Part shown: positions 23,851 through 32,195 of the stretch, piece by piece
Numbering within the stretch: the first letter of the stretch is position 1
How the letters are laid out: each line of letters starts with the position of its first letter
Source: Plantibacter sp. Leaf314
GTDB lineage: Bacteria; Actinomycetota; Actinomycetes; Actinomycetales; Microbacteriaceae
Length of the DNA: 64,000 bases
NCBI RefSeq assembly: GCF_001423185.1
Contig: NZ_LMOB01000001.1
Span: 2,482,490 to 2,546,489 of the forward strand
Direction of reading: 5' to 3'
The notes under the pieces: generated by a model
Databases searched by the model: none
The model's input: only the letters and a program-made list of their open reading frames with translations
Told to the model about the DNA's origin: nothing
Made by a program: the position numbers and the translations under genes

Positions 23851-24782
23851 CCGGCCGTCGGCTCTCCCTTCGGACCGTCGTCCTGGCCGGAGCGCTGCTG
23901 CTCGGCGTCGTCGGCTGCAGCCCGCCCGCTCCGTCGCCCTCCGGCGGCCCGAGCGCGACACCGACGTCGTCGGCACCGGCGGTGGTCCCCGCACCCGACC
24001 GCTCGGCGGAGTTCCAGGCGCTGGAAGCCGAGTTCGGCGCGCGCGTGGGGGTCAGCGCGATCGACACCGGGTCCGGAGCCCGGTTGTCCTACCGAGCCGA
24101 TGAGCGCTTCGGATACGCCTCGACGATCAAGGCGCTCGCCGCAGCCGTCTTCCTCCACGAGGTGCCCGCCGCGGCGCGGGAAGAGCTCGTCACCTGGTCG
24201 GCGGAGGACGTCGAGGCGGCCGGCTACTCACCGGTGACGAGCGAGCACATCGACACCGGCCTCACCCTGTCGCAACTCGCCGAAGCCGCGGTCCGCCGGA
24301 GCGACAACACGGCACTGAACCTCGTCCTCGCCCGGATCGGCGGGCCGAGCGGACTGGACGCGGCGCTCGCCGCCCTCGGCGACGAGGTGATCGAGGTCGT
24401 CAACGCGGAGCCGACGCTCAACGTGATCGAGCCGGGCAGTACCGAGGACACCAGCACGCCCGCCGCGTTCGCCGACGACCTCTCCCGGCTCATCGACGGT
24501 TCCGTGCTGGAGCCCGCCGACTTGGAGACGCTCCTCACCTGGATGAGCGGGAACGCGACCGGCGACACCCTGATCCGGGCCGGTGCACCCGCCGACTGGC
24601 CGGTGGCCGACAAGTCGGGTGGTGCCGGCGGCATCCGGAACGACGTCGCGATCGTCCGTCCGCCCGGTCGGGAGCCGATCATCCTGTCGATCTTCACCAA
24701 CAAACTGGACCCCGACGCCGACTACGACGACGCGCTCGTCGCGGCGGTCGCGAAGGCAGCGCTCTCCGCGTTCGCCTCCTGA
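23847..24782 (+). CDS. Class A serine beta-lactamase, lipoprotein form
   Basis: This 311-residue protein has a signal peptide with lipobox G-V-V-G-C (Cys24) and a Pro/Ser-rich tether. All class A elements are present: S92-T-I-K95 (Ambler S70xxK), S152-D-N154 (SDN), E188-P-T-L-N192 (E166xxLN) and K256-S-G (KTG box with Ser). It is therefore predicted to hydrolyse beta-lactams at the outer membrane face. G+C matches the flanks and there is no mobile element beside it, so it looks like an intrinsic chromosomal gene. No BlaR/BlaI regulator is adjacent. The partial overlap with the SRPBCC gene suggests it is cotranscribed. Confidence 0.9.
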   Translation: MTGRRLSLRTVVLAGALLLGVVGCSPPAPSPSGGPSATPTSSAPAVVPAPDRSAEFQALEAEFGARVGVSAIDTGSGARLSYRADERFGYASTIKALAAAVFLHEVPAAAREELVTWSAEDVEAAGYSPVTSEHIDTGLTLSQLAEAAVRRSDNTALNLVLARIGGPSGLDAALAALGDEVIEVVNAEPTLNVIEPGSTEDTSTPAAFADDLSRLIDGSVLEPADLETLLTWMSGNATGDTLIRAGAPADWPVADKSGGAGGIRNDVAIVRPPGREPIILSIFTNKLDPDADYDDALVAAVAKAALSAFAS

Positions 24783-24813
24783 CCGCTCGTTCCGAGCGAT
24801 CACGGGTCCGCCG

Positions 24814-25863
24814 CTACGGGATGAGCCGTTGCTCGCGCAGCTCCTGGAAGATGCCGAGGAACATCGCCTCGGTGTCGACGTACTCGTGGAACCCGGCTAG
24901 ACGGGACTTCGAGGTGTCCGCGATGACGTCGTAGTCCCACGAGAACACGAAGTCCCCGAACGTCCATGACGAGACGTCCCGATAGGGCGTGGCGACGAGC
25001 CCATGCCGGTCGACCATCGCGTTCCACAGCGCCTCCTTGTCGGCCATGACCTCGGCGAGCTGCATCTCCAAGGGTGGTGCGACCTCGAGGTCGAAGAACG
25101 CGGCGATCTTCGGCCACATCGACGACCACCGGAACAGGTCGCCGTTCGTGATGTTGAACGCCTGATCGCGGGCGTCCTCGGTGGTCGCCGCCCACACCGT
25201 CGCCTTCGCGAGGAGGTCCGCGTCGGTCATCTCGATGAGGCTCGTGTAGGCGCCGGGTCGGCCGGGGAAGCGCAACGGGATGCCGAGCTCCTTGCTCATC
25301 GACGCGTAGACGGCGATGACCATGGCCAGGTTCATCGGGTTGCCCAGGCCGATCCCGGCGACGACCGAGGGGCGCAGTGCGGACCAGGACCAGCTCGCCC
25401 CGTCGCGTCGGCGTTCGAGGAACTGCTGCTGGTCGACGTTGAACTCGGGCGGCATGTGCGGCGGGTCGGACTCCTTCGCCGGTGTCGCGAAGGGGCCGAG
25501 GTGCGCGCCGTAGACCTTGTAGCCCTGCATCAGGCTGATGTGCTCGAGGTGCGTCGCGACGGGTTCGACGGCGTCGACGACGTTCGTGAGCATGGCGAGG
25601 TTCGGGGCGACGAGTTCGGCCCAGCTCGGGCGGTCCTGATAGGCGGCGTAGAAGATGTGGGTCACCTCGGTCAGCCCGCGCAGTGCCCGCATGGTCGCGT
25701 CGCGGTCGAGCAGGTCGACGGCGATGTGGCGGACGACACCTCGGTCCGTCCCACCGCGGCGCGACAGACCGATGACGTCCCATCCGAGCGTCTCGAGGTG
25801 GGTGATGAGGTTCCCGCCGATGACGCCGCGGGCGCCGACGACGAGTGCTGTGTGTTGCGTCAT
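24814..25863 (-). CDS. Extended SDR reductase of the progesterone-5beta-reductase/iridoid-synthase (PRISE) type
   Basis: This 349-residue protein opens with the NAD(P) motif LVVGARGVIGGNLITHLE and continues with features of the PRISE group: SLMQGYKVYGAHLGPF (active-site Tyr/Lys region), SWSALRPSVVAGIGLGNPMN, YTSLIEMTDADLLAKATVWA and AFNITNGDLFRWSSMW. Family members reduce enones such as progesterone or 8-oxogeranial with NADPH. The natural substrate here is unknown, but an alpha,beta-unsaturated carbonyl is likely. ATG at 25861-25863 with GGAGAA upstream. Divergent from an ArsR-type regulator and sharing operator-like repeats. Confidence 0.85.
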   Translation of the reverse strand: MTQHTALVVGARGVIGGNLITHLETLGWDVIGLSRRGGTDRGVVRHIAVDLLDRDATMRALRGLTEVTHIFYAAYQDRPSWAELVAPNLAMLTNVVDAVEPVATHLEHISLMQGYKVYGAHLGPFATPAKESDPPHMPPEFNVDQQQFLERRRDGASWSWSALRPSVVAGIGLGNPMNLAMVIAVYASMSKELGIPLRFPGRPGAYTSLIEMTDADLLAKATVWAATTEDARDQAFNITNGDLFRWSSMWPKIAAFFDLEVAPPLEMQLAEVMADKEALWNAMVDRHGLVATPYRDVSSWTFGDFVFSWDYDVIADTSKSRLAGFHEYVDTEAMFLGIFQELREQRLIP

Positions 25864-25880
25864 GACTTCTCCATCGTTAG

Positions 25881-25942
25881 ATCGTGATTTACCGATGCAC
25901 AGTCTCACACAACATCGGGAGATCGCGATATAGCGATAGAGT
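25881..25942. promoter_or_regulatory. Twin 16-bp operators between the PRISE and ArsR genes
   Basis: ATCGTGATTTACCGAT (25881-25896) and ATCGCGATATAGCGAT (25922-25937) match at 13 of 16 positions. The second is a near-perfect palindrome; the first keeps ATCG/CGAT arms. The first lies next to the leftward reductase gene. The second overlaps TAGAGT (25937-25942), the -10 element six bases before the ArsR start at 25949. This is the expected layout for a regulator that represses both itself and its divergent target. Confidence 0.65.
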
Positions 25943-25948
25943 GGGGCT

Positions 25949-26263
25949 ATGGCGAACGCTGACGAGTCGGACCTGGTGGCGGTGTTCAAGGCACTCGGGC
26001 ATCCGACGCGCCTCGCGATCCTCGGCTGGCTGAAGGACCCCGAGTCGTTCCCGCCCCAGGATCGGCCCGCGAGCGAGGTGGGTGTCTGTCTGAAGCACAT
26101 CCAGGCGCGGGCGGAGGTCTCCCAGTCGACCGCTTCACAGTTCATGGCGACGCTCCAGCGCGCCGGCCTGGTCACCTGTACCCGGATCGGCCAGTGGTCG
26201 CACTACCAGCGCGACGAAGCCGCGATCGAAGCCCTCGGCCGGCGGCTGTCGCTCGACCTCTGA
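25949..26263 (+). CDS. ArsR-type winged-helix regulator
   Basis: A 104-residue paralogue of the regulator at 4110: LVAVFKALGHPTRLAILGWL, insert VGVCLKHIQAR with a single Cys, recognition helix SQSTASQFMATLQRAGLV and wing IGQWSHYQRDE. No ArsR metal site is present, so a Cys-based or ligand-based signal is more likely than metal. TAGAGT six bases before the ATG indicates a leaderless mRNA. It probably controls the divergent PRISE-type reductase through the twin operators. Confidence 0.87.
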   Translation: MANADESDLVAVFKALGHPTRLAILGWLKDPESFPPQDRPASEVGVCLKHIQARAEVSQSTASQFMATLQRAGLVTCTRIGQWSHYQRDEAAIEALGRRLSLDL

Positions 26264-26273
26264 CGGCAGCGGT

Positions 26274-26292
26274 TGTTTCCTTTCGGGAAACA
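26274..26292 (+). promoter_or_regulatory. Palindromic operator TGTTTCC-N5-GGAAACA
   Basis: A perfect 7-bp inverted repeat, TGTTTCC (26274-26280) and GGAAACA (26286-26292), with TTTCG between. A -10-like TAGTTT follows near 26300 and the ribosome site TGGAGG leads to the ATG at 26333. It is best read as the autoregulatory site of the wHTH regulator at 26769, which is cotranscribed. Confidence 0.55.
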
Positions 26293-26332
26293 CTGTGATA
26301 GTTTCTTCAGACGCAACGACTGGAGGTCGATC

Positions 26333-26776
26333 ATGGATCATGAAGACGCACAGGACCGCTTGAACCAGGCGCGAGACGCCTCACGCCGCTCCGCCCGACA
26401 GGGAGCACTCACCACCGCCATCCTCACCGCGGTGCTCATCATCGCGCTCGGGGTCGTCGTCGACCTCGACATGGTCTGGCTGCTCGGACTCGTCGCCATC
26501 GGCTTCGTCGCCCTGTCCCTCGCGCGGCCGGTGCGACTCCGCCTCGACTGGTCGGACCGGACCGGCGTCCTGCTGCTCACCGCGAGCGGTGTGGCGGTCG
26601 CCGTGGTCTACGTCGTGACCCAGTGGATCGCCCGATCCGCAGGCGCCCCCGTACCCAACACGGTGTCGGCGGTCGTCGCAGCCGTGGTCGTGTTCGCCGC
26701 CTGCCTGCCCGCGCTGGTGCGGCTCGCGAACGGCTCCGCGACGCTGGGCGGGCGGTCGGGGTCGCGCGATGTCTGA
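26333..26776 (+). CDS. Four-helix membrane protein paired with wHTH regulator
   Basis: This 147-residue protein has an N-terminal charged helix (DHEDAQDRLNQARDASRRSAR) followed by four hydrophobic segments (~26-43, 47-63, 80-97 and 113-131). TGGAGG lies before the ATG at 26333. The last codons overlap the start of the regulator gene by eight bases. Small membrane protein plus HTH_34 regulator pairs are common in actinobacteria. The function is unknown. Confidence 0.75.
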   Translation: MDHEDAQDRLNQARDASRRSARQGALTTAILTAVLIIALGVVVDLDMVWLLGLVAIGFVALSLARPVRLRLDWSDRTGVLLLTASGVAVAVVYVVTQWIARSAGAPVPNTVSAVVAAVVVFAACLPALVRLANGSATLGGRSGSRDV

Positions 26777-27095
26777 CGACCACCGAGCCGAAGACGCCGA
26801 GATCAGCCGTCCGGCGCTGAACCCGCTCTTCCACGAGCCCGCCCGCCTCGCCCTGCTGTCAGCGCTCGCGCCCGCCGAATACACCGACTTCGCCTCGCTC
26901 CTCCGCATCACCGGCGTCAGCAAGTCGGCGCTCTCGAAGCACCTCTCGGCGCTCGCCGAGGCCGGCGTGGTCGAGGTCGGGAAGAGCGACACCGACCGCC
27001 GCGGTCGACGCATCGCCCTCACCGCGGACGGACGGGTCGCTTTCGAGTCCTATCTCGACGCCCTCGCCGCGATCGTCGAGCGCGCCCGGCGCTGA
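26769..27095 (+). CDS. Winged-helix (HTH_34/MarR-like) regulator
   Basis: This 108-residue protein contains NPLFHEPARLALLSALAPAEYTDFASLLRITGVSKSAL (split: entry helix FHEPARLALLSALA, recognition helix SKSALSKHLSALAEAGVV) and the wing KSDTDRRGRRIALTADGR. This is the HTH_34 type, a dimeric MarR-like DNA-binding fold. It overlaps the upstream membrane gene by 8 bp and probably binds the TGTTTCC-N5-GGAAACA site of the shared promoter. Confidence 0.85.
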   Translation: MSDDHRAEDAEISRPALNPLFHEPARLALLSALAPAEYTDFASLLRITGVSKSALSKHLSALAEAGVVEVGKSDTDRRGRRIALTADGRVAFESYLDALAAIVERARR

Positions 27096-27202
27096 CGCTG
27101 ACGCACCGCCGATCCGGCCCTCCTGCGGACTTCCGACGCCCGTCGAAACGAGGCGTCTCCCGTCCGACCTAGGGTGGAGGCAGACCATCGGAAGGGGGCG
27201 CG

Positions 27203-28342
27203 ATGCGAGCGACACCTGCTGGCGACAGTCTGTCGATCGGGATCGTGGGCGGCTCCCTCGGCGGTCTGTTCGCGGCCTCCCTCCTGATGCGCCGCGGCCA
27301 TCACGTGACGGTCTTCGAGCGGTCCAGGACCGGGCTCGAACGCCGCGGCGCCGGGCTCGTCGCCCAGCAGGAGATCGTCGACCTGCTCCAAACCGTGGGC
27401 CGTGGCGCCGAGGCCCGGGTCGGCGTGGTCGCCACCGAGCGCATCACCCTCGCTCGAGACGGCCGGGTCCTGACGAGCGATCCGACCCCGCAGACCCAGG
27501 TCTCCTGGGACCACACCTATGCGGTCTTCCGGAGCCTCGTTTCGCCCCAGGCGTATCGGCTCGGGCAGGCCGTCGTCGCCGTCCACGACCGCGGCGAGGT
27601 GGCCACCGTCGAGACGGCGACCGGGGAGCGACACGAGTTCGACCTCGTCGTCGGCGCCGACGGACTGGGTTCCGTCACGAGGCACGCCGTCGCCCCCGAC
27701 GACGATCGCAACCAGTACGTCGGCTACATCACCTGGCGCGGCCTCATCCCCGAGACCGCCCTCCCTGCCGACGCCGCACGTACCCTCCTCGGACGCTTCG
27801 TGTTCTTCTCCGGCCCGCACGTGCACATGCTCGGGTACCTCGTGCCCGGCGCGGGCGGGGAGACCGAGCCGGGAGCGCGGCGCTGCAGCTGGGTCTGGTA
27901 CCGCAGCATGTCCCCACGTGAGCTCGCCGAGCTCATGCGGCAGTCGGGTCGTCCGGCCGGGAGCTTCTCGACCGCGCCCGGCGACCTCCCGAGCGAGCTC
28001 CGCGAACGACTCGTCGCCGAAGCCGGGCAGCTCCTCCCTCCGCCGTTCGCCGCCGCGGTGGCCGCCGAGCCCGAGCCGTTCATGCAGGCGATCTACGACT
28101 ACGTGGCGCCGCGCATGACGAGTGGTCGCATCGCGCTCCTCGGCGACGCCGCAGCCGTCGTCCGCCCGCACACCGCGATGGGAGCGGCCAAAGCGGCAGG
28201 CGATGCGCTCGCGCTCGCCGCGAGCCTGGGCCTGGGGCTCGGTGTCGAGGCGGCGCTCGCGCACTACGAGGCCGAACGGCTGCCGGTCGCTCGCGCGATC
28301 AGCGACTACGGCCGTCGCATCGCCCGTTCCCTGCAGCTCTGA
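27203..28342 (+). CDS. FAD-dependent monooxygenase
   Basis: This 379-residue group A flavoprotein monooxygenase shows the FAD-binding GIVGGSLGGLFAASLL, the DG motif VVGADGLGSVTR (near 155) and the GD motif ALLGDAAAVVRPHTAMGA (near 310). These enzymes hydroxylate small aromatic or related substrates with NAD(P)H. The substrate is unknown. GGAAGGGGG precedes the ATG at 27203 and TAGGGT near 27170 may be -10. It heads a run of three genes (monooxygenase, ZnF-UBP protein, reductase fusion). Confidence 0.85.
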   Translation: MRATPAGDSLSIGIVGGSLGGLFAASLLMRRGHHVTVFERSRTGLERRGAGLVAQQEIVDLLQTVGRGAEARVGVVATERITLARDGRVLTSDPTPQTQVSWDHTYAVFRSLVSPQAYRLGQAVVAVHDRGEVATVETATGERHEFDLVVGADGLGSVTRHAVAPDDDRNQYVGYITWRGLIPETALPADAARTLLGRFVFFSGPHVHMLGYLVPGAGGETEPGARRCSWVWYRSMSPRELAELMRQSGRPAGSFSTAPGDLPSELRERLVAEAGQLLPPPFAAAVAAEPEPFMQAIYDYVAPRMTSGRIALLGDAAAVVRPHTAMGAAKAAGDALALAASLGLGLGVEAALAHYEAERLPVARAISDYGRRIARSLQL

Positions 28343-28369
28343 CCACACACCCTTCAGGAGGAGACCACC

Positions 28370-28723
28370 ATGGACGATGTCGAGCGATTCATCAAGCCGG
28401 ACGTCCCGCCGTCCGGACCCGGTTGCGTCGAGTGCGAGGCGACCGCCAGCTGGTGGCTGCACCTGCGCCGCTGCACGTTCTGCGGCCACATCGGGTGCTG
28501 CGACGACTCCTTGAACAAGCACGCCACGAAGCACGCGACCGCGACCGGCCACCGGGTGATCCGCAGCTACGAACCGGGCGAGGACTGGTTCTACGACTAC
28601 GGCACGGAGGAGTCGTTCGCCGGTCCCACGCTCGCGCCGCCACTCAGCCACCCGCGGTCGCAGACGGTCCCCGGTCCGCATGAGCGGGTGCCGGCCGACT
28701 GGGAACGCCTGCTCGGTTCATGA
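28370..28723 (+). CDS. ZnF-UBP domain protein
   Basis: This 117-residue protein is built around a ubiquitin-protease-type zinc finger (residues ~17-65). Candidate ligands are C19/C22, C35/C38, C43/C44, H51, H55 and H61. Bacteria lack ubiquitin in general, so the domain must have another role. A Pro-rich tail follows. CAGGAGGAG precedes the ATG. It overlaps the next gene by four bases (ATGA), so the reductase fusion and this protein are made together and may act as partners. Confidence 0.85.
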   Translation: MDDVERFIKPDVPPSGPGCVECEATASWWLHLRRCTFCGHIGCCDDSLNKHATKHATATGHRVIRSYEPGEDWFYDYGTEESFAGPTLAPPLSHPRSQTVPGPHERVPADWERLLGS

Positions 28724-29979
28724 CCGCCGTCGGGGAGGTGGCGACGGCGCCATTGCTGGTGTTCGAGCGGTCCTTCGGGCGTGAGGCGTTCGCAATCCGC
28801 GACTACCTCACGCGCAGTGGTGTCCCGTTCCAGACGATCCTCATCGAGACCGATGAGGACTGCCGCGACCAGCTCGGCGCTGCGCTGACGGAGACCAGCC
28901 TGCCCGTCGTCGTCTTCCCGGACGGCACCCGGCTCGCCGACCCGACCCCGGCGCAGATCGCTGAGCACTTCGGCTGGATCAAGCGACCGAAGCGCAGCGA
29001 GTACGACGTCCTGGTCTACGGCGCCGGCCCGGCCGGGCTCTCCGCAGCCGTCTATGCGGCGTCGGAGGGCCTCGACGTCGCCGTCGTCGAACGCGACGCC
29101 GTCGGTGGCCAGGCCGGTTCGAGCAGCCTCATCGAGAACTACCTCGGGTTCGCGCACGGCATCTCCGGGGCCGCGCTCGCCGAACAGGCGCGCCGACAGG
29201 CGATCGCGTTCGGCGCCGAACTCCTCGTCATGCGGCACAGCCTGAGCCGCAGTTTCGGCGACCACCACATGCAGGCCGAGTTGGCGGACGGCTCCCATCT
29301 CTCGGCGCGAGCGGTCATCTGCGCCACCGGCGTGCAGTGGCGTCGGTTGGGCCTGCCGCTCGAGGACGAGCTCGAGGGCTCCGGCGTGTTCTACGGCGCC
29401 GGCACGAGCGAGGCGTCGTCCTGCGTGGGCGAGCACGTGTACATCGTCGGGGGTGCGAACTCCGCCGGGCAGGCGGCGATGAACCTCGCGGCGCACGCCG
29501 AGCGGGTCACGGTCCTCGTCCGTGGTCCGTCGCTGTCGTCGACCATGTCGACCTACCTCCTCCGTCGCCTGCTCGCGGCTCCGAACGTCGAGATCCTCGT
29601 CGACACCAGGGTCACGGCGCTCCACGGTGACGACCGCCTCCGTGCGCTCACCGTCGAGTCCGCGGGCACGACCACTGAGATCCCGGCCACGCGTCTGTTC
29701 ATCTGCATCGGCGGCCGGCCCAACACCGCCTGGGCGGAGGATTCGGCGGTCGCGCTCGACAGCCGTGGCTTCCTGCTGACCGGCGGGGACCTCCTGCCGG
29801 AGCACCTCACCCGGTGGCCGCTCGCCCGGCAGCCGATGCACCTGGAGACGAACCAACCCGGGGTGTTCGCCGCGGGGGACGTCCGAGCCAACTCGATCAA
29901 GCGCGTCGCCTCCGCGGTCGGCGAGGGCGCGATGGCGGTCTCGCTCACCCACCGCTACCTGGCCGAGACGTACGGGTAG
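28720..29979 (+). CDS. Glutaredoxin-like/thioredoxin-reductase-like fusion lacking redox cysteines
   Basis: This 419-residue protein has an N-terminal glutaredoxin-fold part (~10-90: PLLVFERSFGREAFAIRDYL and SLPVVVFPDG) followed by a thioredoxin-reductase-like flavoprotein (~95-415). FAD site G101-AGPAG, NADPH site G244-GANSAG and C-terminal GDVRANSIKRVASAVGEGA are intact. The reductase CxxC is missing: the equivalent stretch reads VFYGAGTSEASSC. The glutaredoxin CPYC is also absent (RSFGRE). The same TSEA-type replacement is typical of the thioredoxin-reductase-like domain linked to cyclic-nucleotide-binding domains. Electron transfer must therefore go by another route. Cotranscribed with the ZnF-UBP gene. 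Confidence 0.85.
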   Translation: MTAVGEVATAPLLVFERSFGREAFAIRDYLTRSGVPFQTILIETDEDCRDQLGAALTETSLPVVVFPDGTRLADPTPAQIAEHFGWIKRPKRSEYDVLVYGAGPAGLSAAVYAASEGLDVAVVERDAVGGQAGSSSLIENYLGFAHGISGAALAEQARRQAIAFGAELLVMRHSLSRSFGDHHMQAELADGSHLSARAVICATGVQWRRLGLPLEDELEGSGVFYGAGTSEASSCVGEHVYIVGGANSAGQAAMNLAAHAERVTVLVRGPSLSSTMSTYLLRRLLAAPNVEILVDTRVTALHGDDRLRALTVESAGTTTEIPATRLFICIGGRPNTAWAEDSAVALDSRGFLLTGGDLLPEHLTRWPLARQPMHLETNQPGVFAAGDVRANSIKRVASAVGEGAMAVSLTHRYLAETYG

Positions 29980-30015
29980 GCGTGAGACCGGGACCCCGGA
30001 GAACGGCCGGCCTGG

Positions 30016-31236
30016 TCAGGCCTGTCGGGCCGCCCGCCGCGTCATCGCGACACCGGCGAGCACCGTCGTCACCAGCACGAGCGAGACGAAGATGAGCAGC
30101 ACCTCGATCTCGGGCGCGAAGGTCAGGGCGAACCCGATCGCGAGCACCGGGAGCGCGAGCCCGCAGTAGGCGATGAGGAAGACGAGCGACAGCGTCTCAC
30201 CGCGGCGGGCCGGGTCGGCGAGGGACGCGGCCGTGGCGATCGCCGACTTGAAGAGGACGCCGACCCCGAGTCCGGCGATGATCCCGCCGACGATGAAGAC
30301 GCCCAGCTGCGGGAGCAGTGCACCGGCGGCGACGGCGGCGAGACCGACGCCGCAGCTGACGGTCGCGATGAGGAGCTGGCGCTGCAACGGCAGTCGGGCG
30401 AGGAGCACCTGTCCGACGGCTGCCGCCCCGAACACGGAGAACGTCGTCGCCCCGGCGAGGAGGTGGTCCGGTTCGTCGAAGGTGCCGATGAGGATGGTCG
30501 GGGCGAGCGAGGTGAACAGGCCGAGCAGCGCGAAGCCGGCGAAGGCCCCGAAGCCGGCTGCGACGAAGGCTCCCCGGGAGGACGCCGGCACCGCGAGTCG
30601 CTGCGGTCGATAGCGTCGCTTCGGCTCGCTCTGCGCGACGGTCTCCGGCGCCGCGGCGATCACGATCCCCGCGACGATGAGTGCGACGAGGAACACCGCG
30701 TGGGGGAGGACCAGCGGATCGGGGAGGAACTCCGCGAAGAGTCCGCCGATGAGTGGGCCGAGGGCGAGGCCTCCGAGATTGCTGGCCCCGGCGACCGAGG
30801 CGGCGACCACCGCGTTCTCATCCGGTTTGGCCACCGCTCGCAGCTCGCCGAGGTGTGCGGTCGCGGTCGCGGTGAGGACGCCGATGCTGACGCCGTTGAC
30901 CACGCGGGCGACGATCAGCCCCTCCACGCTGTTCCACAGCAGGAACAGCACGGCCGAGAGGGCGGAGATGAGGATCGCGATGAGCAGCATGCGCCGTCGT
31001 CCGACCCAGTCGCTGATGTGCCCGACGAAGAACAGACTGAAGACGACCCCCACGGCGTAAGCGGCGAAGATGACCGTGATGGTCGAGACGGGGAAGCCGT
31101 CCTTCGCCTGATACAGCGCGTACAGCGGTGTCGGGACGGTCGAGTACGCCATCACGAGCAGGAAGGTGGTCGCGACGATCCAGAATCCGGCACCGTGCGA
31201 GACGCGGGATCGGGTCGGGACGGAGGAGGTCGTCAT
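30016..31236 (-). CDS. MFS transporter
   Basis: This 406-residue, 12-helix major facilitator shows VGHISDWVGRRRMLLIAIL between helices 2 and 3, ARVVNGVSIGVLTATATAHL in helix 4 and an Arg-rich C-terminus (MTRRAARQA). It resembles drug/proton antiporter-like sequences, but no substrate can be assigned. ATG at 31234-31236 follows GGTCG-type upstream DNA. It lies 31 bp after the SDR gene on the same strand and should be in one operon. The frame upstream of the ATG is shadow. Confidence 0.85.
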   Translation of the reverse strand: MTTSSVPTRSRVSHGAGFWIVATTFLLVMAYSTVPTPLYALYQAKDGFPVSTITVIFAAYAVGVVFSLFFVGHISDWVGRRRMLLIAILISALSAVLFLLWNSVEGLIVARVVNGVSIGVLTATATAHLGELRAVAKPDENAVVAASVAGASNLGGLALGPLIGGLFAEFLPDPLVLPHAVFLVALIVAGIVIAAAPETVAQSEPKRRYRPQRLAVPASSRGAFVAAGFGAFAGFALLGLFTSLAPTILIGTFDEPDHLLAGATTFSVFGAAAVGQVLLARLPLQRQLLIATVSCGVGLAAVAAGALLPQLGVFIVGGIIAGLGVGVLFKSAIATAASLADPARRGETLSLVFLIAYCGLALPVLAIGFALTFAPEIEVLLIFVSLVLVTTVLAGVAMTRRAARQA

Positions 31237-31267
31237 CGGGTCGCCCGGCTCTCGGTCGTCGCGGCGG

Positions 31268-32083
31268 TCAGGGGAGGATCGAGTCGACGTAGCCGCCGTC
31301 GACGCGGAGGGCGCCGCCCGTCGTGCCCGACGCGAGTGGCGACGACAGGTAGACGACGAGGTTGGCGATCTCGATGGGCTCGAGGAGTCGTCCGATGAGC
31401 GACTGTGGGCGGTGCAACCGCATGAACTCGCGCTGGGCGGCGTCCCAGTCGAGTTCGTCGCCGACGAGCTGCCGCACGAAGGTCTCGACACCGGGCGTGT
31501 GCGTGGGGCCCGCGATCACGGAGTTGACCGTCACCCCGGTGCCGGCCGCCGCCTTCGCGAAGCCGCGGCTCACGGCGAGGAGGGCGGTCTTCGACACGCC
31601 GTAGTGGATCATCTCCTCGGGGATGACCACGGCCGAGTCGCTGGCGATGTTGATCACGCGACCCCAACTGCGGGCGGACATGCCGGGGAGCAGGAGCCGG
31701 GTGAGCCGTGCGGCCGTCAGCACGTTGACCTCGAGCATCGACCGCCACTGCTCGTCGGTGATGTCGAGCGGCGGAACGGCTTCGAAGATCCCCAGGTTGT
31801 TGACGAGGATGTCGACGTGGCCGGCCTCGGCGACGAGTTGCTCCGCACCTTCGGCGGTGCTCGCGTCGGCGGTGATCCCGCGGACCGACTCGACCGACTC
31901 TTCGTCGAGTGACAGGATGGCCGCTTCGAGCCGGTCGGCGTCGCGCCCGTTGATGATGACGTCCGCTCCGGCCTCCACGAGTCGTGCCGCGATCGCGTAG
32001 CCGATGCCGCTCGTCGAACCGGTCACGAGCGCGGTGCGGCCCGTCAGGTCGAGGGGGATGGATCCTGCGCGTTCGAGTCGCAT
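31268..32083 (-). CDS. Short-chain dehydrogenase/reductase
   Basis: This 271-residue classical SDR: TALVTGSTSGIGYAIAARL (coenzyme site), DILVNNLG (NNAG variant), catalytic Ser in INIASDSAVV and YGVSK (Tyr-x-x-x-Lys), ending VDGGYVDSILP. ATG at 32081-32083 with AAGGAG seven bases upstream. It is first of an SDR-MFS operon divergent from a GlxA-type AraC regulator, suggesting inducible metabolism and export or uptake of one compound. Substrate unknown. Confidence 0.87.
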   Translation of the reverse strand: MRLERAGSIPLDLTGRTALVTGSTSGIGYAIAARLVEAGADVIINGRDADRLEAAILSLDEESVESVRGITADASTAEGAEQLVAEAGHVDILVNNLGIFEAVPPLDITDEQWRSMLEVNVLTAARLTRLLLPGMSARSWGRVINIASDSAVVIPEEMIHYGVSKTALLAVSRGFAKAAAGTGVTVNSVIAGPTHTPGVETFVRQLVGDELDWDAAQREFMRLHRPQSLIGRLLEPIEIANLVVYLSSPLASGTTGGALRVDGGYVDSILP

Positions 32084-32195
32084 GGGAGAGCTCCTTGGGC
32101 GTCGTGACGGTGGTCGGAAGCCCGGGTCGCGGACCTGCCGGTCCGAGCGTACGCCGCGACCGGACGGCCGTTGTCGGACGTTCGTCGCCGAGGTC

